Shown: piece after piece, positions 6,488 through 14,145 of the stretch
How the letters are laid out: each line of letters begins with the position of its first letter
Numbering within the stretch: the first letter of the stretch is position 1
IMG/VR virus record: IMGVR_UViG_3300032220_000368
Location: 1-29,277 of that record
From: a virus
Length of the DNA: 29,277 bases
Strand: one strand, 5' to 3'
Made by a program: the position numbers and the translations under genes
Notes under the pieces: model-generated
The model's input: the letters and a program-made list of their open reading frames with translations, nothing else
The model's database searches: none
Told to the model about the DNA's origin: nothing

Positions 6488-8718
6488 TGGAATCAAAAAA
6501 AATTAATCAATTAGCGACAGAACTTGCGCCTGATTTATCAGATTTAACAATTATAGGCGACCCAACAACAGGTATAAGTAAAAAAATTACGCTTTCACAA
6601 ATGGCGTCTTTATTTACGGGTACAGTTGAAGAATACGCAAACCTTGCGGCATTCCCTTTGGTTGGTGTGGCTGATACTATTTACATTGCGTTAAATACAA
6701 ATATTATTTATCGTTGGAATACAGGTACAAGTGCATACGTTGAATTGTCACCAAATATTGTGACTTCATTGATATTTAATGACGCAAATGGATTTGACGG
6801 AACTATTAATTTAGTTGGTTCAACTGCGACATTAACAATTACGACTGCATTAACAACCGGTTCAGTTGGTTTTATAGGTGCTTCAGGTGCTTTATTACAA
6901 GACAACGCAAACTTTTTTTGGGACGATACTAATAACAGATTAGGTTTAGGTACAAATGCGCCGACAACTGCGTTGGACGTTTTCGGTTCAGGAATTATTG
7001 GGCGCATAAACGGAACTTCAACAAATAACGCATTTTTAGGTTTTTCAAGTGCAGGTGTAAATAAATGGTCAGTTGGTAACGTTCAATCAAATCATAGATA
7101 CAGAATTTATAGTGAAGCAAATAGTGCTGAATTAATTTCTGTTTTACAAACAGGTGAATTTGGAATTGGTATTGCAAACCCGACAACAAAGTTTCACATT
7201 GACGGCGGTGCTTCAGCTTTAATTGCAAATTTAGACGCTGACGTTTCAATTGCAAAAAGTATTAGCTTTCGTTCAGACAATAGCAATAGAATTAACTTAG
7301 AAGTTTCAGGAACAGAATCAGGTTCAAATGCAGGTGCTAATTTCTTTTTAAGAACTTATACAGACGCAGGTGCTTTATTAAATACACCTTTAACAATTTC
7401 ACGTTCAACAGGCGCAGCTACATTTAGTATAGCATCAGGAATATATACGGCAATTAATATAACATCACCAAATACATCTGTATATTATAAATTAACCCCA
7501 ACAGGTGGTGATTCTTATATATTAGGTGCAGGTGTAGCACAAACTGATGATTTTTGTATTACCAATAGTACAAGGTCAACAAATTATTTAAAAATTATAG
7601 GTGGTGCAAGTGGTGGTGCAGCTACATTTAGCAGTAATATCACACTTACAAATGGATATTTAGAAATGCCTTGGAGTAATGATAATAAAACAATTTGGGA
7701 AAGATATAATAGTACAACATATTTTCAAAGAATTTCATCAAATGGTGCTGCAAGACAATTAAGATTAGAAAGCAATGGTGCTTTTGGTAATGCAAGTATT
7801 GTACTTGATGGTCAAAGCAATTCAACTGTTACAACAAGTATAACATCAGACATTACTTATGTTTCAGGAAAATTAGGTATTGGAAATCCTGCACCTGATG
7901 GGAAACTTCACGTTTTTGGTAAAACTTATGCAAGATATGGTCAAGATGATATGTTTGCATTTTATTATGATGACAATTATAGATTTGGTTTAACTAATCC
8001 TTCAACAGATTTAAGACAATTAAGAGTATTTGGTAAAGCTGCTGATGGAAATAGTTTTATAGTATTTGCAACAGGTAATGATTCAGAAAGAGGTCGTTTT
8101 ACAAATGGTGGATATTTTAAAGCAAGTGTTGACGGAACTTATTTATCAACAGGTGCTTTTCACGAAATAAGAAGCAACGCAGTAGGTAACCTTATGGTAT
8201 TACAACAAACTGCTTCAAGTGGAACTTTATATGGTATTGATGTTAGTTATAATAATCAAGCACCAAATAATACTACTTCAACATTTATAACATTTTATGA
8301 TAATGTTAATACAAAAGCTATTATTTATTCTAATGGTACTTTTGGTTCAAGAACAAATACTTATGGTTCTATTTCAGATATTAAATTAAAAGAAAATATT
8401 ACACCTGCAACATCAAAACTTAATGACTTATTAAAAGTTAATGTGGTTAACTATAATTTTATAGATGATGAAAAAAAAGAAAAACAAATTGGTGTAATTT
8501 CACAAGAATTAGAAAAAATATTCCCAAATATGGTTTTTGAAAGTGAAGATTATGAAGAAGTTGAAATTATAAATGAAGAAGGTAATATTAGTAAACAAAA
8601 ACAATATTTAGGCACAAAAACAAAGTCAGTTAAATATTCAATATTTGTACCAATGCTTATAAAGGCAATGCAAGAACAACAAGCACAAATTGAAGAATTA
8701 AAAACAAAAATAAAATAA
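6487..8718 (+). CDS. Tail fibre / spike with C-terminal S74 chaperone
   Basis: This 743-residue receptor-binding protein starts MESKKINQLATEL on the preceding stop codon; upstream in-frame codons lie inside the previous gene. The shaft holds repeats of the LGxG-x-xP-T-x-LDV-G type (near GLGTNAPTTALDVFG, GIGIANPTTKFHIDG, GIGNPAPDGKLHVFG), common in trimeric fibres. The C-terminus from S630 (SDIKLKENI) is a Peptidase_S74 intramolecular chaperone with GVISQELEKIFP, ending in a helix that would trimerise and be cut off at the Ser. Codon use changes sharply near base 7430: before it Asp is mostly GAC (11 GAC, 4 GAT by my count), after it mostly GAT (about 18 to 4), and Arg becomes mostly AGA. This suggests the distal part was acquired by recombination. 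Confidence 0.88.
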   Translation: MESKKINQLATELAPDLSDLTIIGDPTTGISKKITLSQMASLFTGTVEEYANLAAFPLVGVADTIYIALNTNIIYRWNTGTSAYVELSPNIVTSLIFNDANGFDGTINLVGSTATLTITTALTTGSVGFIGASGALLQDNANFFWDDTNNRLGLGTNAPTTALDVFGSGIIGRINGTSTNNAFLGFSSAGVNKWSVGNVQSNHRYRIYSEANSAELISVLQTGEFGIGIANPTTKFHIDGGASALIANLDADVSIAKSISFRSDNSNRINLEVSGTESGSNAGANFFLRTYTDAGALLNTPLTISRSTGAATFSIASGIYTAINITSPNTSVYYKLTPTGGDSYILGAGVAQTDDFCITNSTRSTNYLKIIGGASGGAATFSSNITLTNGYLEMPWSNDNKTIWERYNSTTYFQRISSNGAARQLRLESNGAFGNASIVLDGQSNSTVTTSITSDITYVSGKLGIGNPAPDGKLHVFGKTYARYGQDDMFAFYYDDNYRFGLTNPSTDLRQLRVFGKAADGNSFIVFATGNDSERGRFTNGGYFKASVDGTYLSTGAFHEIRSNAVGNLMVLQQTASSGTLYGIDVSYNNQAPNNTTSTFITFYDNVNTKAIIYSNGTFGSRTNTYGSISDIKLKENITPATSKLNDLLKVNVVNYNFIDDEKKEKQIGVISQELEKIFPNMVFESEDYEEVEIINEEGNISKQKQYLGTKTKSVKYSIFVPMLIKAMQEQQAQIEELKTKIK

Positions 8719-9125
8719 TGACAATATTTTTATCAATAATATTTTTAGTTCACTTAATTAGTTGGGTTTTATACCAAAAGCACCAATTTAAAGAACGCGA
8801 CCTTTACGAAATAAAACCACAGGAAGCATACGAGCAAAACAAGAAGTGGCATTTTTGGAAGGGTATAAACCATATTTCAGTTTATGTTTTAGTTTGGTCA
8901 CTTTATGGCTTTTGGTCAATGTTTTTATTTGCAACTGCTTTTTGGTTTGGCTTTGACATTCTTTGCAATGTTATTGTTTTAAAAAGACCTGCATTTTACG
9001 TGGGAATAACTGCACAAACAGATAAATTTATTAGAAAAGTAGCAGAATATATAAAAATTAAACCTGAATATACTTCGGCATTGATAAAAGTATTAATTTT
9101 ACTAATATTAATCATTATAAAATAA
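8718..9125 (+). CDS. Multi-pass membrane protein
   Basis: This 135-residue protein starts on the fibre stop codon (TAATG). Hydrophobic stretches lie at about 3-19, 52-72, 73-88 and 121-134, so three to four membrane passes are likely, with a charged soluble loop at about 20-50 (KERDLYEIKPQEAYEQNKKW). I do not recognise the family. Its place at the front of the lysis module allows a holin or antiholin role, but it is longer than most holins. A membrane protein acting on superinfection is another option. Confidence 0.6.
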   Translation: MTIFLSIIFLVHLISWVLYQKHQFKERDLYEIKPQEAYEQNKKWHFWKGINHISVYVLVWSLYGFWSMFLFATAFWFGFDILCNVIVLKRPAFYVGITAQTDKFIRKVAEYIKIKPEYTSALIKVLILLILIIIK

Positions 9126-9129
9126 AACT

Positions 9130-9528
9130 ATGAAAAATTACAAAGACCTATTGGAATTAGTAAACAATCTAAATCAAGCAATCGTAAATCAGCAGGTAAA
9201 AGGCGAAGACACAAAAGTTTCACAAAAACTTGGTAAACTTGCTAAAAAACTTGAAAAACATTTAAACGATTATAACGAACAAGTTGAAGAAATTAGAATT
9301 GACAATGCTTCAACAGATGACAAAGGCGTTATTTTAAAAGATGAAAAAGGCAGTTATAAGTTTAGTAAGGACGGATTGAAAAAACTATTAAACCAAATTA
9401 AAGTATTAGGCGAAAAACAATTTAATTACGAAGCAATACACGTTGTAAACCCCGCAGGTTTAGAAGAATTTTCTTTTCTTAGCGAATGGCTTACAAATGT
9501 TGAATTTATAAAAGAAGAAGAACTATAA
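9130..9528 (+). CDS. Hypothetical coiled-coil protein
   Basis: This 132-residue soluble protein is Lys- and Glu-rich. Residues 1-60 form a long heptad-like helix (LLELVNNLNQAIVNQQ, KLGKLAKKLEKHLNDY). The middle contains short beta segments with GVILKDEKGSYKFSKDG. I do not recognise the family. It sits between two membrane protein genes in the lysis region with a four-base gap upstream and a one-base gap downstream, so it is expressed with them. Confidence 0.65.
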   Translation: MKNYKDLLELVNNLNQAIVNQQVKGEDTKVSQKLGKLAKKLEKHLNDYNEQVEEIRIDNASTDDKGVILKDEKGSYKFSKDGLKKLLNQIKVLGEKQFNYEAIHVVNPAGLEEFSFLSEWLTNVEFIKEEEL

Positions 9529-9529
9529 A

Positions 9530-9709
9530 ATGACACCGCATAGCAATCAAGCCGACATAGGCACAGGAATAAGCGTTTTAAGCGCTATTGTAAGTATTTC
9601 AACAATTCAACCGGTTGTCACATTATTTGCCGGTTTGATTGCTATAATTTCGGGTATAATGGCAATTCGCTATTACTACAACGCAACCAAAAAAGTAAAA
9701 GATGAATAA
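9530..9709 (+). CDS. Small membrane protein, holin candidate
   Basis: This 59-residue protein reads MTPHSNQADIGTGISVLSAI, continues through a hydrophobic stretch to about residue 48, and ends with RYYYNATKKVKDE. The hydrophobic part (13-47) contains a Gln-Pro at 27-28 that could split it into two membrane passes. Small size, two short passes, a charged C-terminus and position four genes before the endolysin fit a holin. It starts one base after the previous stop and overlaps the next gene by eight bases. Holin function is inferred. Confidence 0.6.
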   Translation: MTPHSNQADIGTGISVLSAIVSISTIQPVVTLFAGLIAIISGIMAIRYYYNATKKVKDE

Positions 9710-10244
9710 AAATATTGTGATTGCAATTTTATTGGTTGTGGTTGCTTTATTTTTATTTACAAACCCTTCGTATAAAGGCAGTTCTGTGAGCATTGTACAC
9801 GATACAGTTTACCAACAGAAAACTTTTACCCAATTTAAAAAGGGAAAAGATATACATTCATATATCATTAAGACGGATTCTGTACAGATTCCTGTACACG
9901 ATACAATCCGCATTTTATCCGATTATAGCCGCAAATATGCGTATTCAGATACGATTCGTTTTGATACGAATAGTGTCGTATATATTCAGGACACAATAAG
10001 TCAAAATAAGATTACCGGACGTTCAGTTGGGTTAAATATTGCTGAAAAAACTATATATGTTACAAAGACAATACAACCAAAAGACAGAACTGCCATTTAT
10101 TTCGGCTTTTTAGGCGAATTAAGGCACGATAACAAACAATATGGTGTTGGTGTTGGCATAGCAATTAAAACGGCTAAAAAAGGCATTATAAATGCAAATG
10201 CAACAACTAACGGTTATTCTTTGGGATATTATTTAAAATTCTAA
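9702..10244 (+). CDS. Membrane-anchored periplasmic protein, spanin-like
   Basis: This 180-residue protein has one N-terminal membrane anchor (about residues 5-20, IVIAILLVVVALFLF) and a long exported domain. The exported part has repeated HDT or SDT motifs (VHDTVY, VHDTIR, YSDTIR, IQDTI), which resemble the DUF6808-type proteins of Bacteroidetes phages. The C-terminal 50 residues are beta-rich and end YSLGYYLKF, a terminus like an outer-membrane strand. Anchored at the inner membrane and reaching outward, next to holin candidates and the endolysin, it could do the spanin job of disrupting the outer membrane. That role is a hypothesis. Confidence 0.6.
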   Translation: MNKNIVIAILLVVVALFLFTNPSYKGSSVSIVHDTVYQQKTFTQFKKGKDIHSYIIKTDSVQIPVHDTIRILSDYSRKYAYSDTIRFDTNSVVYIQDTISQNKITGRSVGLNIAEKTIYVTKTIQPKDRTAIYFGFLGELRHDNKQYGVGVGIAIKTAKKGIINANATTNGYSLGYYLKF

Positions 10245-10245
10245 T

Positions 10246-10434
10246 ATGCGTCAATTCTTTACAGAAGATAACAACCGTTTAAGTATGAAAAGACTTTGCG
10301 GGTTTTTATGTACTATTTCCCTTTGTGCTAAATTAATTCATACACCGACAGAAGCATTGGTTTACACCGTTGGTGCTTTGGCAGGTGCAGCTTTTGGTTA
10401 TACAATGGCTGAAAAAATATTTAAAAAGGACTAA
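10246..10434 (+). CDS. Small two-pass membrane protein, holin candidate
   Basis: This 62-residue protein begins MRQFFTEDNNRLSMKRLCGF. Two hydrophobic segments (about 17-31 and 38-53, the second rich in Gly and Ala) are joined by a short loop HTPTE, and it ends EKIFKKD. The opening with FTED-N-RLS-KR-L is familiar from small proteins directly upstream of endolysins in Bacteroidetes phages. It lies two bases before the endolysin gene, which makes it the better holin candidate of the two in this module. Confidence 0.65.
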   Translation: MRQFFTEDNNRLSMKRLCGFLCTISLCAKLIHTPTEALVYTVGALAGAAFGYTMAEKIFKKD

Positions 10435-10436
10435 GA

Positions 10437-10943
10437 ATGAAGGACGAAAAAACGCTTGAACGAATTAAATTACTTCACCCCAAATTAAGGGACGAAGCAA
10501 TTGAAATGTACGACGAAATTATTGCTGCGCTTACAGGATTTGCAGCGTGTCGTTTTGCTTACACATTAAGAACATTCGCAGAACAGGACGGATTGTATGC
10601 GCAAGGTCGTTCTAAGCCGGGCGCAATTGTAACAAATGCAAAGGGCGGTCAATCATATCATAACTACGGTTTGGCAATTGATATTGTTTTATTGTTGGAT
10701 AAAGATAAAAACGGTACTTTTGAAACTGCAAGTTGGGATACCAAAACAGATTTTGACACAGACGGAAAATCAGATTGGATTGAAATTGTCAATATTTTTA
10801 AAAGGTACGGTTATGAATGGGGTGGCGATTGGAAGTTTTTAGATTTGCCACACTTTCAAAAAACATTCGGAAAATCAATAAAAGAACTGCAATTATTGCA
10901 TTCACAGAATAAAGTTGACAAAAACGGATTCGTACTAATTTAA
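10437..10943 (+). CDS. Endolysin, M15-family L-Ala-D-Glu type peptidase
   Basis: This 168-residue zinc peptidase cuts peptide stems in peptidoglycan at the end of infection. Zinc ligands are visible: H75 and D82 in SYHNYGLAID, and H139 in LDLPHFQ, with D136 as the likely catalytic acid/base. QGRSKPG at 57-62 is the conserved substrate-side arginine motif of the family, and EWGGDW at 127-132 is also typical. There is no signal peptide, so it needs a holin. The length fits a catalytic domain without a cell-wall binding domain, usual for phages of Gram-negative hosts. Confidence 0.9.
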   Translation: MKDEKTLERIKLLHPKLRDEAIEMYDEIIAALTGFAACRFAYTLRTFAEQDGLYAQGRSKPGAIVTNAKGGQSYHNYGLAIDIVLLLDKDKNGTFETASWDTKTDFDTDGKSDWIEIVNIFKRYGYEWGGDWKFLDLPHFQKTFGKSIKELQLLHSQNKVDKNGFVLI

Positions 10944-10950
10944 ACCAAAT

Positions 10951-11697
10951 ATGACAAACACAAACCTAAAAACAAAACGCCGCAGACTATTTTTTGACAT
11001 TGAAACTTCCCCGAACATTGGTTTGTTTTGGGAAGCCGGCTACAAAAAAAACATTGATTATTCAAATATAATACAAGAACGTGCGATTATCTGTATCTGT
11101 TATAAGTGGGAAGACGAAAAAGAAGTTTATGCGCTTAATTGGGACGCAAAGCAGAATGACAAACGTATGCTTGAACAGTTTATTGAAGTTGCAAATATGT
11201 CTAACGAAATGGTCGGTCACAATGGGGACAAATTTGACTTGGCTTGGATACGAACAAGGTGTTTGTTTCACGGTATATCAATGTTTCCAAAATATACAAC
11301 CATTGATACGTTAAAAGTTGCCCGTCAAAAGTTTAGATTTAATTCTAACAGGTTGAATTACATAGCTGATTTTTTAGGTTTGGGTCAGAAAATTAAAACA
11401 GAATACAGTCTTTGGAAGGATATACTATTGCGCAAAGACAAAGTTGCAATGGAAGCAATGATAAAATATTGCAAAAAAGACGTTGTTTTGCTTGAAAAAG
11501 TTTTTAAATTGTTAAACAATCATATTGAACCAAAAACGCATTATGGCGTTATATTTGGCGAAGACAGGGGAACGTGTCCGGAATGTGGGTCGGACGATTT
11601 GATTAAAAACAATAAAGTCGTGACCGCAACAGGATTGACCCGAATTCAATACAAGTGCAAAACTTGTAATAAATTTCATTCTAAAACAGACAAATAA
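10951..11697 (+). CDS. DEDDy 3'-5' exonuclease with C-terminal zinc ribbon
   Basis: This 248-residue protein has a DnaQ/RNase H-like exonuclease domain. Motif I is FDIET (D16, E18), motif II is GHNGDKFDLAWI (D96), and motif III is YCKKD (Y173, D177), which makes it a DEDDy enzyme. The predicted activity is removal of nucleotides from 3' ends using two metal ions. The C-terminus holds a Cys4 zinc ribbon, CPEC at 209-212 and CKTC at 236-239, probably for nucleic acid binding. No polymerase domain is attached. It opens the nucleic acid genes directly after the lysis module and runs straight into the next gene. Confidence 0.85.
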   Translation: MTNTNLKTKRRRLFFDIETSPNIGLFWEAGYKKNIDYSNIIQERAIICICYKWEDEKEVYALNWDAKQNDKRMLEQFIEVANMSNEMVGHNGDKFDLAWIRTRCLFHGISMFPKYTTIDTLKVARQKFRFNSNRLNYIADFLGLGQKIKTEYSLWKDILLRKDKVAMEAMIKYCKKDVVLLEKVFKLLNNHIEPKTHYGVIFGEDRGTCPECGSDDLIKNNKVVTATGLTRIQYKCKTCNKFHSKTDK

Positions 11698-11901
11698 ATG
11701 AGCAAAATCCTATATACTATTATTGACGATTTGTTGGCGCGTGAAGACAAGGGAATAAAAGAATACGGAAAAACAATGGACAGAACGGATTTGACAGAAT
11801 TGGATTGGTTGCAAAACGCCTACGAAGAAGCTTTGGATTTAAGCATATACTTAAAAAAACTTATAAATATTAAAAACAATGAAAATGCCAAAAGGTTTTA
11901 A
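11698..11901 (+). CDS. Small MazG-like / NTP pyrophosphohydrolase-related protein
   Basis: This 67-residue protein reads MSKILYTIIDDLLAREDKG, then EYGKTMDRTDLTELDWLQ and NAYEEALDLSIYLKKLI. The last part has the E-E-x-x-D helix motif of MazG-like all-alpha nucleotide pyrophosphohydrolases, and short phage proteins with this EYG-T-DR-DLT-EWLQHAYEEALD pattern are common. If active it would hydrolyse nucleoside triphosphates, perhaps keeping the dNTP pool clean. It is shorter than full MazG and may work as a multimer. Function rests on the motif. Confidence 0.6.
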   Translation: MSKILYTIIDDLLAREDKGIKEYGKTMDRTDLTELDWLQNAYEEALDLSIYLKKLINIKNNENAKRF

Positions 11902-12067
11902 TAAATGGACGCTTCAACAACAAGAAGAATTTTTTATTAAAAAGCTTCAGGAATTGTACGATATTGAAAGCGACTTGAAAAGGAATTTGGCAAAGATTCG
12001 CGGGGGAAATAGACTTAATTTTAGCGAAATTGAACGTCCGGATGAAATTCTTTTAAAAGGCTTATAA
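11879..12067 (+). CDS. Hypothetical small protein
   Basis: This 62-residue protein begins MKMPKGFNKWTLQQQEEFF; the second Met at 11885 is an alternative start. It overlaps the previous gene by 23 bases and the next by one. It is mostly helical and charged, with a Trp near the N-terminus and a Gly-Gly-Asn turn near residue 43. I do not recognise a family. Its place between tightly coupled genes supports real expression. Confidence 0.6.
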   Translation: MKMPKGFNKWTLQQQEEFFIKKLQELYDIESDLKRNLAKIRGGNRLNFSEIERPDEILLKGL

Positions 12068-12327
12068 TGGAAGAACAAAAACCACATACCGAACCCGAAG
12101 TTTCTGAAGAAGCGATTGAATGGGAAGAAGCGGAAACAACTACGCGTGGCGATTTAATTAGCTGCGCGTATTATGCTTATAGCACAGTTGAAGATATTGA
12201 TTTGACATTGCTTTCAAAAATAGAAGCAAACAAAATACGTCGTATTAGAAGACAATCATTAGACATTATTGCCGAAGTTATTGGCGAAATGCACGCCGAA
12301 ATATTTGACTTAGGCGAAGAAGAATAA
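12067..12327 (+). CDS. Hypothetical acidic protein
   Basis: This 86-residue protein starts on the previous stop (TAATG). The first 27 residues are acidic and probably disordered. Residues 28-82 are helical with a basic RRIRRQS patch and a C-terminal Glu-rich end (GEEE). I do not recognise it. It is the last gene of the lysis-to-exonuclease operon; a promoter with tandem repeats follows directly. Confidence 0.6.
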   Translation: MEEQKPHTEPEVSEEAIEWEEAETTTRGDLISCAYYAYSTVEDIDLTLLSKIEANKIRRIRRQSLDIIAEVIGEMHAEIFDLGEEE

Positions 12328-12356
12328 CCGTTTATCAGTTTATTTTGCCGTTTATC
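12328..12356 (+). repeat. Tandem CCGTTTATC repeats upstream of a promoter
   Basis: CCGTTTATC occurs at 12328-12336 and again at 12348-12356, with starts exactly 20 bases apart (about two helical turns). They begin 38 and 18 bases before the TTTG box of the next promoter. A related pair with the same 20-base spacing lies upstream of the promoter at 22829. Binding sites for a dimeric or cooperative regulator are the natural reading. Confidence 0.6.
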
Positions 12357-12365
12357 CATATATTT

Positions 12366-12398
12366 TTTGGATTGTATTGTGTATATTATGTATATTTG
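12366..12398 (+). promoter_or_regulatory. Bacteroidetes-type promoter for the replication operon
   Basis: TTTG at 12366-12369 is separated by 21 bases from TATATTTG at 12391-12398, matching the Bacteroidetes -33/-7 consensus (TTTG and TAnnTTTG). The first downstream start codon is at 12420. This promoter would drive the recombination and replication genes. Confidence 0.75.
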
Positions 12399-12419
12399 TG
12401 TTAACAAAACCAAATAACA

Positions 12420-12632
12420 ATGACAATTACAAACGAAACAATTGGCGAATTGTATTTAAGAAACACAAACCGCGCCGCAGATTATGCAGGTGCTTTGGGG
12501 TTCAGTCGTGGAACTTTAAATTTAATTTTAAAGTATGTCAAAGAAAATGACATTGAACGTATTGAAAGCCTTGCGCACGAAGCATTAGAAGAAATTGAAA
12601 ACGTATTTATTAAACATCAAATAAATTTATAA
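12420..12632 (+). CDS. Small protein of unknown function, possibly HTH-like
   Basis: This 70-residue protein is the first gene after the promoter at 12366-12398. Residues 18-40 (AADYAGALGFSRGTLNLILKYV) have the spacing of a helix-turn-helix, with SRGTL as the start of a recognition helix, but the match is loose. The C-terminal half is an acidic helix. As first gene of the operon it could be an early regulator. I do not recognise a named family. Confidence 0.6.
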   Translation: MTITNETIGELYLRNTNRAADYAGALGFSRGTLNLILKYVKENDIERIESLAHEALEEIENVFIKHQINL

Positions 12633-12886
12633 TGAATCATTTACACGAATTAGACAAACTTCGTAACAATGTTAGTTACTGCGAATGGCTTTTTGATATT
12701 AGCACCGCATCAAATGCACGTAAAAGGTTGGAAATGGTAAAAAATGCACGCCAAGATTTAAAAGAATTTAAAGCAAAGTATTTCCCGCATTTATTAGTTC
12801 AGCCAAAAAGCAATTTTCCAAAAGAACCTTTTGTGCCAATGTCAACTTGGTCAGAAAAATTTGAAGAATACGGGGATATGTATTAA
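12632..12886 (+). CDS. Hypothetical protein
   Basis: This 84-residue protein starts on the previous stop codon (TAATG). The first 55 residues are helical and basic (SNARKRLEMVKNARQDLKEF); the rest is Pro- and Phe-rich (YFPHLLVQP, FPKEPFVPM) and probably extended. No family is recognised. Position directly before the ERF gene suggests a role in DNA handling or in early takeover. Confidence 0.6.
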   Translation: MNHLHELDKLRNNVSYCEWLFDISTASNARKRLEMVKNARQDLKEFKAKYFPHLLVQPKSNFPKEPFVPMSTWSEKFEEYGDMY

Positions 12887-12909
12887 ATTTATAAACCAAA
12901 AACAAACCT

Positions 12910-13530
12910 ATGAAATTAGTAAAAATTCAGGCGGAATTAAAAGCGCCCAAAGGACAATTAAACAAATTCGGAAATTACCGTTACCGCAGCGCCGAAGATA
13001 TTATTGAAGCGGTAAAACCAATACTTCACAAAAACGGTTGCGCGTTAATTATAACCGACGAAATTGTGCAGGTCGCTGACCGCGTATATGTAAAAGCGAC
13101 GGCGGCAATATTTGACCAAGACAATATTGACTTTCAATTTACTGCGCACGGTTGGGCGCGTGAAGAAGAAGTAAAAAAAGGAATGGACGCCGCACAAATA
13201 ACCGGGTCAGCTTCTTCGTATGCCCGCAAATATGCGCTTAACGGACTGTTTGCAATTGACGATACCAAAGACGCAGACGCAACAAACGAACACAAAGACG
13301 AAGTCGGGAATGACAAACGTTTATATTTGTTAACTTTGTTGGAATCCACGACATACGACGAACAGGCAAAAGAAAAATTGGCTATTCGTATTGAAGCATT
13401 AACAACAAACGAATCATACGACAAAGCTTTATTAAACCTGCAATCAAACCAAATACACGACAAAGACCGTATTGCAATGGGTATGAATTACAATCAAACA
13501 GACATTAAGAAAACAACAAAAACAAAATAA
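12910..13530 (+). CDS. erf: ERF-family single-strand annealing protein
   Basis: This 206-residue protein matches the ERF recombinase family. The start (LVKIQAELKAPKGQLNKFGN, then YRYRSAEDIIEAVKPIL) and the signature GSASSYARKYAL at 99-110, followed by GLFAIDDTKDAD, are characteristic. ERF proteins bind single-stranded DNA and anneal complementary strands, helping genome circularisation, repair and phage mosaicism. The C-terminus is helical, then a Lys/Thr-rich tail that may bind DNA. It lies near a small SSB-like protein and nucleases, as is usual for recombination modules. Confidence 0.85.
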   Translation: MKLVKIQAELKAPKGQLNKFGNYRYRSAEDIIEAVKPILHKNGCALIITDEIVQVADRVYVKATAAIFDQDNIDFQFTAHGWAREEEVKKGMDAAQITGSASSYARKYALNGLFAIDDTKDADATNEHKDEVGNDKRLYLLTLLESTTYDEQAKEKLAIRIEALTTNESYDKALLNLQSNQIHDKDRIAMGMNYNQTDIKKTTKTK

Positions 13531-13925
13531 TGCGCGAATATACCATTGAAGAATTAACGAGCAAAGCGGAACGAATGTTGGATTTTTTACAGAAGCCATT
13601 GCCTAAAAACGACACGCCTGATTATCACGATTCATTGATAAAACGTTTAGATACTTTAAATATTGCAATGACACAATCAGGGGAATACAGAACAGCCGCA
13701 GAATATAAAATTGAATGCGTAATTAACGGCGAAATTGGCGACAAAATCGGTGAAATAATGGACGGCAAACTTGCAACGTCAACTGTCAATATGTGGATAA
13801 AAAGCAAGGCGCGTGAATGGTCAAGATTGAAGAACGCATTTGATAGAATAAACGCTTCTTCAGTTCACCAAATAGACGCAATTCGTTCAATTCTTAGTTG
13901 GGAAAAAGCCAAAATAAACCTATAA
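13530..13925 (+). CDS. Recombination-module protein of unknown function
   Basis: This 131-residue soluble protein starts on the ERF stop codon (TAATG). It is mostly helical, with EYRTAAEYKIECVINGEIGD at 52-71 and a basic helix AREWSRLKNAFDRI. I do not recognise a catalytic motif. Proteins of this size follow annealing proteins in several Bacteroidetes phages, so a partner role with ERF is a reasonable guess. Confidence 0.65.
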   Translation: MREYTIEELTSKAERMLDFLQKPLPKNDTPDYHDSLIKRLDTLNIAMTQSGEYRTAAEYKIECVINGEIGDKIGEIMDGKLATSTVNMWIKSKAREWSRLKNAFDRINASSVHQIDAIRSILSWEKAKINL

Positions 13926-13928
13926 AAA

Positions 13929-14144
13929 ATGAATCAAGAAACCTATCAAGATTACGAAAATGGAATGCAAAATTTGCTTCCAATGGAACGTCAAATGTTA
14001 TTAGCAAAAGTTTACCACTATTGTTGGTATTCACCTGAAGCTTATAAACAATTAAGCGCATACCTTGCAAAATGGGAAAAGGAATGTGAATTTAAAGCAG
14101 TATTTTTTAATCAGGATTCAGAAGAATCCACAAACCAAATATAA
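13929..14144 (+). CDS. Hypothetical small protein
   Basis: This 71-residue helical protein begins MNQETYQDYENGMQNLLPME and contains YHYCWYSPEAYKQLSAYLAKW, rich in aromatic residues. It has no visible metal site or membrane segment. It sits one base before the SSB-like gene. No family is recognised. Confidence 0.6.
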   Translation: MNQETYQDYENGMQNLLPMERQMLLAKVYHYCWYSPEAYKQLSAYLAKWEKECEFKAVFFNQDSEESTNQI

Positions 14145-14145
14145 A

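Noticed and set aside
6708-7007. Reverse-strand frame over the fibre gene
   Set aside because: It mirrors the fibre shaft repeats; no promoter or start context on that strand.
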